Below, in pieces: positions 1-5,659 of a DNA stretch of 8,288 nt. How positions within the stretch are numbered: position 1 is the first letter of the stretch; each line of letters begins with the position of its first letter. The stretch covers positions 1 to 8,288 of the forward strand of contig JAVBTE010000084.1 in assembly GCA_031556335.1 (NCBI GenBank), written 5' to 3'. This DNA is from Limiplasma sp031556335 (GTDB taxonomy: Bacteria; Bacillota; Clostridia; Christensenellales; Aristaeellaceae). Below the pieces are notes generated by a model that had not been told where the DNA came from, did not search any database, and saw only the letters and a list, made by a program, of their open reading frames with translations. The position numbers were made by a program, and so were the translations under genes.

Positions 1-134
1 TGGCCGACCCTTCCCTCAAGGTGCACGAAATCGCCCTGGAAGTAGGCTACGGAGACGTGGCCCATTTCAGCAAAAACTTCAAAAAGCACACGGGCAAAAG
101 CCCCATGGAGTACCGCGGCGGGCTCAAGGGGTAG
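1..134 (+). CDS. AraC-family transcriptional regulator, C-terminal end (partial)
   Basis: The reading frame is open from the window edge (first full codon at 3) to a TAG at 132-134. It encodes the last 43 residues of a protein whose start lies outside the window. The sequence fits the second helix-turn-helix of AraC/XylS regulators: the stretch HEIALEVGYGDVAHFSKNFK, then the typical closing motif TGKSPMEYR. In this family the C-terminal 100 residues bind DNA, and the N-terminal part, not seen here, senses a ligand or, in two-component versions, a phosphoryl signal. The protein ends six residues after the EYR motif, which is normal. It is the only plus-strand gene and converges on the L,D-transpeptidase gene. 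Its target and inducer cannot be read from this fragment. The family call is secure; the gene name is not. Confidence 0.9.
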   Translation, partial: ADPSLKVHEIALEVGYGDVAHFSKNFKKHTGKSPMEYRGGLKG

Positions 135-173
135 GGCGGGGAGGGGGGACGGGGCGCGTGGGGACGTTTGGGG
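134..173 (+). other. G-run cluster with G-quadruplex potential just after the AraC stop
   Basis: Starting in the last base of the TAG stop there are G-runs at 134-136, 138-141, 143-148, 151-154, 161-163 (extending back to 160) and 170-173. The first four are separated by loops of only 1, 1 and 2 bases, matching the canonical G-quadruplex pattern on the plus strand and in the AraC transcript. The last run starts a small hairpin (GGGGC, loop TGCC, GCCCC; 170-183). Folding and function are inferred only. Confidence 0.4.
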
Positions 174-188
174 CTGCCGCCCCTAAAA

Positions 189-218
189 CCCCGCTCAGGG
201 CTTCGCCCTGAACCCTTC
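189..218 (+). repeat. Dispersed intergenic palindromic repeat, copy 1
   Basis: CAGGGCTTCGCCCTG at 196-210 is a short hairpin (stem extends to TCAGGGC/GCCCTGA at 195-211, loop TTC). It is flanked by CCCC on the left and ACCC on the right. A second copy in the same orientation, with the same 15-base core and similar flanks, lies at 8019-8047. Both copies are in gene-free DNA next to G-rich stretches, which suggests a genome-wide REP-like element. A degenerate third piece may lie near 278-298. Confidence 0.6.
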
Positions 219-344
219 ATGGACCGCTGGCAATCTTGTTTGGAGGCGGGATGGGAGCCTGCTCAAAAAGGTTCAATGGCCCTCGCCCTGGTCCCCTTGC
301 GAACCGTTCCCCTGGGAAGGGGAAAACAAAGCACCAAATAAAAG

Positions 345-377
345 AAGCTGCCGCGAACGCAACGCGACAGCTTTTTT
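345..377. terminator. Bidirectional rho-independent terminator between convergent genes
   Basis: The arms AAGCTGCCGCG (345-355) and CGCGACAGCTT (363-373) enclose a 7-base loop. Only one position fails Watson-Crick pairing: C-A when read on plus, but a permitted U-G wobble when read on minus. On plus the stem runs straight into a T-run (372-377); on minus it is followed by CTTTT. It sits between the AraC gene (plus) and the L,D-transpeptidase stop (minus, 394), so it can end both transcripts. Confidence 0.75.
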
Positions 378-393
378 CCGAATGTCTTTCCCC

Positions 394-2232
394 TTACCCC
401 ACGGCCTCCATGGTGGGCGTGGCCGTTGGCTTTGCCGCAGCGTCAGGCCCGGAGGTTTGTATGGATTTCGGCGCCTGCGTCGGCCTCGGCGTTACGGTCA
501 GCTCGGGCCGGGGCGTGGGGCTTGCCACAGGCGCAGGGGTCCTTGTGCTCTCCGGGGTGGCCGTGGCCTCCGGGGTCACAGTGGGCAGCACATTCCTGTA
601 AATGGCCTCCAGGGTTGTTTCCCCCGCGACGCCGTCGTCCCGAATGCCGTTGGCTTTCTGAAAGGCTTTCACGGCCCTTTCCGTGCCGTTATAGAACGAG
701 CCTGTCACCGCGCCGGGATAATATCCCAGCTCTTTCAGCTTCATTTGCAGCCAGTATACGTCCTCTCCCGCTTTGCCCTTTTTCAGGGTACGGAAGGGCT
801 GGGGCGGCACGCCGTCCGCTTTGTACACCGGGGGCTGCGTAGGCTGGGGGGTGTTGGAGGGCCGCATATAAGTCTTGTTCAGCGGGGGCGGCAGCAGGGA
901 CTTGGTCAGCTCCTGGTCCTCGGGCAGGTCCTCCCGAATGGTGACCACCACGCCCTCGTCAATGTTTTCATACATCCACTTGGCTTCGCTCACCAAAAGG
1001 CGAATGCAGCCGTGGGAGGCCCTGGAACCCAGCATGTTGTAAGACTTGGTGCTCAGCGCCATATAGTCCACCGAATTGTAGATGACCGAATGGAACGCGA
1101 TGTTGCTGTTGATGCGGGTCCAGTACTGGGCGTGGCTGCCCCATTTCCCGAAATAGGCCCAGCGGGCCCTGCGGCCGTCCAGCTTCCACTCCCCCACATC
1201 GCTGGGGGTGGACTTCATGCCGGTGGAGCAAATCATCTGCCGCACGGGAACGGTATACTCGCCCTTCTCGTCCCGGCCATACACGGTGGTCACCTGGTTG
1301 CGCACGTCCACGGTAATGGCGTAGGGCACGGGGGTGGGCACTGGGGTGGGCTTGGGCGTGGCGGAAGAATCCAGCACATCGGCGGTGTTGAACATCACGT
1401 TCCAGGTGCTTTCCCCGGTCACGCCGTCCACTTTCAGGCCGTTCATTTCCTGAAACTTCCGCACGCCCTCCATGGTCTGGTTCATATAGTTGCCGCTGAT
1501 GGGGCCGCTGTAAAAGCCAAGCTCTGTCAGGCGCTTTTGCACCTCTTTCACTTCTTCGCCCTTGGCGCCCCGCATCAGCTTTTTGCTGTAATCGTTCTGT
1601 TCCAGGGAGGGGTCGTTGTTTGCGCCGTCCTCCACCATCACCACGTCGTTGATATCGCCCATGTCCTCGTCCGGGCTCAGGGTGGCTTTCGCCTTGGGGG
1701 TCACCTTGGGAACCGCCGTGCCGCTATACAGCAGCTTTTGGGTTTCCACGTCCGCCTCGCCGGTGGGTTCCAGGCCGTTGCGCTCCTGAAAGGTGTTGAT
1801 GGCGCTGGTGGTGCCCTCCAGGTAATTCCCGCTGATTTTGCCAAAGTAATAGCCCAGGGTGGTCAGGTGCTCCTGCACCCGCTTCACATCCTCGCCGGAG
1901 GAGCCAAAGCTGAGGGCTCGGTATTCCGCGCTGAGCAGCAACGCCTCAGTCTCGCCGTCCACAACGCCGGTTTCCTTCAGGGCATAATCCTTTTGAAAAC
2001 GCTTCACCGCCGCCCGGGTGCCGTCCAAAAAATTGCCGCTGATTTTGCCGGTATAATATCCCAGGTCGGTCAGCCGCTGCTGGATGAGAAACACCGCTTC
2101 CCCCTGGTCGCCATATTCCAGCGGCTCATACTTCTCCTCCGTTGCCAAAGCGCCCCCCAAAGACCCCGCGCTTCCCAAAAAGAGTGCCAGCGCAAAGCTT
2201 ACCAGCAGCGCCCATGCTCCCTTCCGCTTCAT
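394..2232 (-). CDS. Secreted L,D-transpeptidase (YkuD) with four peptidoglycan-binding domains
   Basis: A 612-residue exported cell-wall enzyme. The ATG at 2232 is chosen because a GAGGTG ribosome site lies just upstream and a clear signal peptide follows (MKRK, hydrophobic core, cleavage near ALA at 28-30). The frame stays open upstream to 2322, but that would bury the signal peptide. In order: three PG_binding_1 modules (about 36-100, 105-170, 217-281), a Pro/Thr linker, the YkuD catalytic domain (about 304-433), a fourth PG-binding module (about 480-548), and a Pro/Thr/Ala-rich tail (549-612). The catalytic motif SHGCIR is intact (His407, nucleophile Cys409), with a further His381. Such enzymes form 3-3 cross-links or attach proteins to peptidoglycan. 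There is no LPXTG motif or second membrane segment, so retention is presumably by the binding modules. It starts 101 bp after the HAD gene and may share its transcript. Confidence 0.93.
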   Translation of the reverse strand: MKRKGAWALLVSFALALFLGSAGSLGGALATEEKYEPLEYGDQGEAVFLIQQRLTDLGYYTGKISGNFLDGTRAAVKRFQKDYALKETGVVDGETEALLLSAEYRALSFGSSGEDVKRVQEHLTTLGYYFGKISGNYLEGTTSAINTFQERNGLEPTGEADVETQKLLYSGTAVPKVTPKAKATLSPDEDMGDINDVVMVEDGANNDPSLEQNDYSKKLMRGAKGEEVKEVQKRLTELGFYSGPISGNYMNQTMEGVRKFQEMNGLKVDGVTGESTWNVMFNTADVLDSSATPKPTPVPTPVPYAITVDVRNQVTTVYGRDEKGEYTVPVRQMICSTGMKSTPSDVGEWKLDGRRARWAYFGKWGSHAQYWTRINSNIAFHSVIYNSVDYMALSTKSYNMLGSRASHGCIRLLVSEAKWMYENIDEGVVVTIREDLPEDQELTKSLLPPPLNKTYMRPSNTPQPTQPPVYKADGVPPQPFRTLKKGKAGEDVYWLQMKLKELGYYPGAVTGSFYNGTERAVKAFQKANGIRDDGVAGETTLEAIYRNVLPTVTPEATATPESTRTPAPVASPTPRPELTVTPRPTQAPKSIQTSGPDAAAKPTATPTMEAVG

Positions 2233-2333
2233 TGTCCACACCTCTGTTTCCTGTGTTCCTCGTCGGGCCGGCCAAGCGTATTCGCTTTCCACTTCGACCC
2301 CCGGCCGCCCGTTCCTATACACAAACGAAATTG

Positions 2334-3134
2334 TTACAAGTATTCATTCATGGCGGACAGTCTTTCCATCACCAAATCCGGCTGAATCTGGGAATTTTCC
2401 AGGTCCTGCCGCCGGGTCTCCCCGGTCAGCACCAGCACGCTTAAAATGCCAAAGTTCCGCCCGGTCAAAATGTCCGTATACAGCCTGTCGCCCACCATGG
2501 CCAGCTGGGCCGGCTGCAGCCCGGTTTGCCGCAGGGCTTCCTCCACGATGCCTTGATAGGGCTTGCCCAGGATCACGTCCGGACGACGCCCGGCGCTGGC
2601 CTCAATGAAGGCGATGATGGCCCCAATGTCCGGCGCGAAGCCGTTTTCCGTGGGGCAGTTGAAATCCGGATGGGTGGCCAGGTAGGGCAGGCCCCGCCGC
2701 ACCGCGTCGCAGGCCCGGGCCAGGGTTTCATAGGTGAGGGTGGTGTCGTACCCGATCAGCACATAGTCCGGCCGGTCCGGGTCCATCGCGACCCCCATGT
2801 CTGACAGCTCCCGCAAAAGCAGCGGGTTGCCCAGCACCAGGGCCTTCTTGCCGGGAAATTCCCGCAGGGCGTACCGCCCCGCCACCTGCCCCGAGGTCAG
2901 CACGCGCCGAAACTCCGGCGACACCCCCAGGGCTTCCAGTTTTTCCACATAGGCCGCCCCAGATTTGCTGGAGTTGTTGGTCAAAAACAGGGCGGTTCGC
3001 CCCGTTTCCCTAAGCCGTTTCAAAAAATCCAGGGAACCAGCGATCAGCTTGTCCCCCAGATAGAAGGTTCCGTCCATGTCCAGCAGGAAGCATCGGACTT
3101 CCGCCAGTTTTTGCCGAATCTCCCTGCCGTCCAT
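2334..3134 (-). CDS. HAD-superfamily phosphatase, NagD/p-nitrophenylphosphatase type (HAD-IIA)
   Basis: A 266-residue cytosolic phosphatase. All four HAD motifs are present: motif I DMDGT (nucleophile Asp19, acid/base Asp21), motif II LTNNSS (Thr52), motif III Lys191 in LGKPYQ, and motif IV GDRLYTD (Asp216, Asp221). The region THPDFNCPTENGFAPDIGA (154-172) in the cap is typical of the NagD/AraL/YutF group, which removes phosphate from sugar phosphates and other small metabolites. The substrate cannot be told from sequence. The ATG at 3134 has GGAGG five bases upstream (3140-3144). Earlier in-frame starts (ATG at 3146, TTG at 3152) are possible but have weaker ribosome sites. It lies 75 bp after the transporter ATPase gene, behind that operon's terminator, and has its own predicted promoter. 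A link to amino-acid uptake is not implied. Confidence 0.92.
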   Translation of the reverse strand: MDGREIRQKLAEVRCFLLDMDGTFYLGDKLIAGSLDFLKRLRETGRTALFLTNNSSKSGAAYVEKLEALGVSPEFRRVLTSGQVAGRYALREFPGKKALVLGNPLLLRELSDMGVAMDPDRPDYVLIGYDTTLTYETLARACDAVRRGLPYLATHPDFNCPTENGFAPDIGAIIAFIEASAGRRPDVILGKPYQGIVEEALRQTGLQPAQLAMVGDRLYTDILTGRNFGILSVLVLTGETRRQDLENSQIQPDLVMERLSAMNEYL

Positions 3135-3154
3135 GCATGCCTCCATGCGCAAAA

Positions 3155-3196
3155 ATCACCCTGGCCCGCAACATATTGTAGCACAACCAGGGTGAT
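3155..3196 (-). terminator. Rho-independent terminator of the amino-acid transporter operon
   Basis: Read on minus, ATCACCCTGG (3196-3187) and CCAGGGTGAT (3164-3155) are perfect 10-bp complementary arms around a 22-base loop, followed at once by TTTT (3154-3151). The T of the second arm makes this a run of five. It begins 13 bp after the ATPase stop codon. The loop is long for a terminator and contains the -10 element of the HAD gene promoter. Confidence 0.75.
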
Positions 3197-3203
3197 AACA
3201 CAA
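3175..3203 (-). promoter_or_regulatory. Extended -10 promoter for the HAD phosphatase gene, inside the terminator
   Basis: On minus, -35 TTGTGT (3203-3198), a 17-bp spacer ending in TGC, and -10 TACAAT (3180-3175). The TG one base before the -10 makes it an extended -10 promoter, which compensates for the weak -35. The predicted start near 3168 gives a leader of about 34 bases to the ATG at 3134. The -10 lies in the loop of the terminator hairpin, and part of the spacer lies in its first arm. Confidence 0.6.
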
Positions 3204-3209
3204 TGCGGC

Positions 3210-3932
3210 TTACAGCACCTTGCCCAAAAAGTCTCTGGTGCGCGGGTGCTTCGGATTTTCAAAAATTTCCTTGGGCGTGCCTTCCTCCACCACCAAGCCC
3301 TCGTCCATGAACAGCACCCGGTCGCCCACCTCCCGGGCAAAGCCCATTTCGTGGGTCACCACCACCATGGTCATGCCGTCCCGGGCCAGCTGCTTCATCA
3401 CGTCCAGCACCTCGCCCACCATTTCCGGGTCCAGGGCGCTGGTGGGTTCGTCAAACAGCATCACGTCCGGGTTCATGCACAGGGCCCGCACAATGGCGAT
3501 GCGCTGCTGCTGCCCGCCGGAAAGCTGCTTGGGGTAGCTGTCCGCCTTTTCCACAAGCCCCACCCGGGCCAGCAGCTGCATGGCCTTTTCGGTGGCCTCC
3601 GCCTTGGGAAGCAGGCCCAGCGTGGTGGGGGCCAGGGTCAGGTTGCGCAGCACCGTCAGGTGCGGAAACAGGTTGAACTGCTGAAACACCATGCCCATCC
3701 GCGCGCGAATCCGGTTGATATCGCACTTGGGGGCCGTGATTTCCGTGCCCTCAAAAAAGATCTGCCCGGCGGTGGGCGGCTCCAGCAGGTTCAGGCAGCG
3801 CAAAAAGGTGCTTTTGCCGCTTCCGGAAGGGCCGATGACCACCACTTTTTCCCGGGGCGCGATGTGCTGGGTAATGCCCCGCAGCACTTGAAGGCTGCCA
3901 AAGGATTTTTCCAGATTGTTAACGGTTATCAC
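3210..3932 (-). CDS. Polar amino-acid ABC transporter, ATP-binding subunit (GlnQ/HisP/ArtM type)
   Basis: A 240-residue ATPase that drives amino-acid import, acting as a dimer on the inner face of the permease. Motifs in order: Walker A GPSGSGKS (34-41), Q-loop around Gln84/Gln85, signature LSGGQQQR (137-144), Walker B VMLFDE (157-162), D-loop SALD (165-168) and switch His194. Length and the FQQFNLFPHLTVLRNLTLAP region are typical of the polar amino-acid uptake (PAAT) family. The start is GTG at 3932, with AGGAGG ten bases upstream inside the permease gene. The two genes overlap by 14 bp, implying translational coupling. It is the last gene of the transporter operon and is followed by an intrinsic terminator. 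The substrate is set by the binding protein, not by this subunit. Confidence 0.96.
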   Translation of the reverse strand: MITVNNLEKSFGSLQVLRGITQHIAPREKVVVIGPSGSGKSTFLRCLNLLEPPTAGQIFFEGTEITAPKCDINRIRARMGMVFQQFNLFPHLTVLRNLTLAPTTLGLLPKAEATEKAMQLLARVGLVEKADSYPKQLSGGQQQRIAIVRALCMNPDVMLFDEPTSALDPEMVGEVLDVMKQLARDGMTMVVVTHEMGFAREVGDRVLFMDEGLVVEEGTPKEIFENPKHPRTRDFLGKVL

Positions 3933-4704
3933 TCTGACGCAGCCTCCTTTCCAGCTTGCCTACCAGCCAACTTAAAAAGATGACCAGCACCAGATAAATA
4001 AGCGCCACGGCGATGAGGGGCATGAACGCCGAATAGGTGACCCCCCGGATGCGGTTGCCCCCAAAGGTGAGGTCCCCCACAGCCACATAGCCCGCCACCG
4101 ACGTTTCCTTCAGCAGCACGATGAACTCGTTGGCCAGCGTGGGCAGCACGTTTTTCAGCACCTGAGGGGCGATGATGTGCACCATGGTCTGCACATAGTT
4201 CAGCCCCAGGCTGCGCCCAGCCTCGAACTGCCCCTTGTCGATGGACATGATGCCGCCCCGGAAAATTTCCGACACATAGGCGCCGGAGTTCAATCCGAAG
4301 GCCAGCATGGCCACCATCACGCCGTTGTCCGAGGAGGCGAAGATGACGTAGTACATAATCATCAGCTGAATCACCACGGGGGTGCCCCGGATGATGGTGA
4401 TATACAGGCGGCAAAAGCGGTCCGCCACATACAGCAAAAAACGGCCCGGGCCCTTGCGCATGGTGCTTTCGGTCTTGTCCCAGGTGGTGCGGACCGAGGC
4501 GATCACAATGCCGATCAAAATGCCCATCAAACAGGCCACCAGCGTAATCAGCAGCGTGTTTTGCAGCCCCACCCACAAAAGCTTCCAACGGTTTTTGTCG
4601 ATGAAGTTCAGCGCAAACTCCATCTTTACGCTGTCAAACCAGGTTCCGATGTTCGCAAAGCTCAGGGCCGAACATAGCCCCACTCCGATCTGCGCTCCCG
4701 CCAC
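3919..4704 (-). CDS. Polar amino-acid ABC transporter, permease subunit (HisM/GlnP type)
   Basis: A 261-residue integral membrane protein forming the import channel. Hydrophobic segments are visible near residues 43-70, 101-122, 128-148, 192-212 and 227-250. The cytoplasmic EAA loop that docks the ATPase is at about 161-190 (EAGRSLGLNYVQTM and the following IAPQVLKNVLP), and the conserved FIVLLKETS follows at 194-202. The GTG at 4704 is chosen because AGGAGG (4718-4713) lies eight bases upstream. This adds a 27-residue leader before the ATG at 4623, which has no good ribosome site but would still keep the membrane domain, so an internal start is possible. It starts 76 bp after the binding-protein gene, with a hairpin between, and overlaps the ATPase gene by 14 bp. 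Only one permease gene is present, so the channel is presumably a homodimer. Confidence 0.95.
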   Translation of the reverse strand: MAGAQIGVGLCSALSFANIGTWFDSVKMEFALNFIDKNRWKLLWVGLQNTLLITLVACLMGILIGIVIASVRTTWDKTESTMRKGPGRFLLYVADRFCRLYITIIRGTPVVIQLMIMYYVIFASSDNGVMVAMLAFGLNSGAYVSEIFRGGIMSIDKGQFEAGRSLGLNYVQTMVHIIAPQVLKNVLPTLANEFIVLLKETSVAGYVAVGDLTFGGNRIRGVTYSAFMPLIAVALIYLVLVIFLSWLVGKLERRLRQSDNR

Positions 4705-4733
4705 AACCTCGGCCTCCTATCCTCAGTACGAAA

Positions 4734-4756
4734 GGGGGGCGGCGTGGCCGCTCCCC
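4734..4756 (-). terminator. Intercistronic hairpin between binding-protein and permease genes (attenuator or RNA stabiliser)
   Basis: On minus, GGGGAGCGGC and GCCGCCCCCC form a ten-pair GC stem with a single A-C mismatch and a CAC loop. Only TTTC follows, so it should be a weak, leaky terminator. Hairpins here are common in binding-protein-dependent operons and leave more binding-protein message than permease message, by attenuation or by blocking 3' decay. On plus it is followed by TTTTT, but no plus-strand gene reads into it. Confidence 0.6.
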
Positions 4757-4780
4757 TTTTTGATCTCCGCGTTTGGCTTT

Positions 4781-5533
4781 TTATTTGCCCTCGGCGGGGA
4801 TGTATTTCTCAATGATGGCCTTTACGGTGCCGTCGGCAATCAGCTCTTCCAGGGCCGCGTCAAACTTGGCCAGGAAGTCGGTGTTTTCCTTGGCGATGGC
4901 CACGGCGTAGTCCTCCACGGCGTAGTCCGTGTCCAGCACTTTCAGGCCGGGGTTGGCAGCCACATAGGCCTTGGCGGGCTCCCTGTCGATGACCACGCAG
5001 TCCACCTTGCCGTTCAGCAGGGCCATGGTGGCGTCGCTGCCGTTGGGGAAACGGGACACGGTGCCCAGGTTCTCATCCTCAATGTCCCAGGTGGTGTACA
5101 GGTCGCCGGTGGTGGACAGCTGCACGCCGATGGTGTAATTCTTGCCCTCGGCGAACAGGTCGTCCGCGCAGGTGATGGGCGAGCCTTCCTTCACGATGAT
5201 GGCCTGGATGCCGGTGGCGTAGCTTTTGGAGAAGTTCACCAGCTGCTTGCGCTCGTCGGTCACGGTCATGCCGGCCATGGCGAAGTCGGCCTTGCCGGAT
5301 TGCACGGCGGAGACGATGGAGTCAAACTCCATATCGGCGATTTCCAGCTCGTAGCCCAGCTTCTCACAAATGGCGGCGGCGATTTCGGCGTCGATGCCCA
5401 CGATTTTTTCGCCGTCGTAGTATTCATAGGGAGCGAAAGACGCGTTGGTCGCCATGGTCAGCTTTTCGGCCAGGGCGGCGCTTACGGAAAGGGACAGAAC
5501 CAAAACCATCATCATCGCAAGGAACTTCTTCAT
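4781..5533 (-). CDS. Amino-acid ABC transporter, extracellular substrate-binding protein (SBP_bac_3)
   Basis: A 250-residue family 3 solute-binding protein that captures a polar amino acid and delivers it to the permease. The ATG at 5533 has AGGAGG ten bases upstream and opens a clear signal peptide (MKKFLAMMMVLVLSLSV, cleavage near ALA-E at 22/23). Family landmarks: NASFAPYEYYDG (30-41), GIDAEIAAAI, AGMTVTDERKQ (87-97) with Arg95 in the place of the usual ligand-carboxylate arginine, QLSTTGD (138-144), and Asp183 in VIDREPAKAY, the usual contact for the amino group. It is the first gene of a three-gene operon with its own strong promoter. The signal peptide has no lipobox cysteine, although Gram-positive binding proteins are normally lipoproteins. 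The promoter hints at arginine-type control, but the substrate is not proven. Confidence 0.95.
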   Translation of the reverse strand: MKKFLAMMMVLVLSLSVSAALAEKLTMATNASFAPYEYYDGEKIVGIDAEIAAAICEKLGYELEIADMEFDSIVSAVQSGKADFAMAGMTVTDERKQLVNFSKSYATGIQAIIVKEGSPITCADDLFAEGKNYTIGVQLSTTGDLYTTWDIEDENLGTVSRFPNGSDATMALLNGKVDCVVIDREPAKAYVAANPGLKVLDTDYAVEDYAVAIAKENTDFLAKFDAALEELIADGTVKAIIEKYIPAEGK

Positions 5534-5570
5534 AAAAAGATTGCCTCCTACACTTACTCGTTTCTTGGAA

Positions 5571-5599
5571 TGTGCATAGTATACGTCCATTTATGCACA
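5571..5599 (-). promoter_or_regulatory. Perfect inverted repeat over the transporter promoter (candidate operator)
   Basis: TGTGCATA (5571-5578) and TATGCACA (5592-5599) are perfect 8-bp inverted arms with 13 bp between, so the half-sites are 21 bp apart (two helical turns). They cover the -10, most of the spacer and the predicted start. A bound dimer would block RNA polymerase, so repression is the expected effect. The protein is not identified; the half-site also matches half of an ARG box. Confidence 0.5.
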
Positions 5600-5606
5600 A
5601 TGTCAA
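5578..5606 (-). promoter_or_regulatory. Strong sigma-A-type promoter of the amino-acid transporter operon
   Basis: On minus, -35 TTGACA (5606-5601, full consensus), a 17-bp spacer, and -10 TATACT (5583-5578, five of six). The predicted start near 5571 leaves a leader of about 38 bases, too short for a riboswitch or T-box. An A/T-rich stretch upstream (about 5611-5640) could act as an UP element. It is the best promoter in the window. Confidence 0.85.
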
Positions 5607-5614
5607 GGACAATT

Positions 5615-5628
5615 TGCATAATTATTCA
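5615..5628 (-). promoter_or_regulatory. ARG-box-like palindrome upstream of the transporter promoter (candidate ArgR/AhrC site)
   Basis: On minus the sequence is TGAATAATTATGCA. It matches the palindromic arginine-repressor consensus TGAATwwwwATTCA at 13 of 14 positions and is close to the Bacillus form, which allows G or T at the mismatch. Its centre is about 50 bp upstream of the predicted transcription start. A weaker site (5584-5597, 10 of 14) lies in the promoter spacer. No ArgR gene is in the window. Confidence 0.45.
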
Positions 5629-5659
5629 GGAAAATTTTTCCAGGATGTTCCGGCGCATT

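Noticed and set aside
307..324. Small hairpin TTCCCCT-GGGA-AGGGGAA in the left gap
   Set aside because: It is short, has no T-run in either direction, and a better terminator lies about 20 bp away.
2233..2322. Upstream extension of the L,D-transpeptidase frame (30 extra codons)
   Set aside because: It would place polar residues before a complete signal peptide, while the ATG at 2232 has a good ribosome site.
2314..2340. Possible promoter for the L,D-transpeptidase gene: TTGTAA and TATAGG on minus
   Set aside because: The spacer is only 14 bp and the -10 is poor; at 17 bp the -35 is unrecognisable. Read-through from the HAD gene is at least as likely.
382..2385. Long plus-strand open frame (667 codons) opposite the L,D-transpeptidase gene
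   Set aside because: It is antisense to a gene with clear domains and a signal peptide. Its translation is rich in His, Gly, Arg and Pro with no recognisable motif, the usual result of high GC on the opposite strand.
5534..5590. Upstream extension of the binding-protein frame (19 extra codons)
   Set aside because: It would start upstream of the predicted transcription start, overlapping the promoter, and bury the signal peptide.
5629..5659. Possible terminator between the fumarase beta gene and the transporter promoter
   Set aside because: The only palindrome is GGAAAAATTTTCC, which has no GC stem and no proper loop; it is better read as A/T-rich promoter-upstream DNA.
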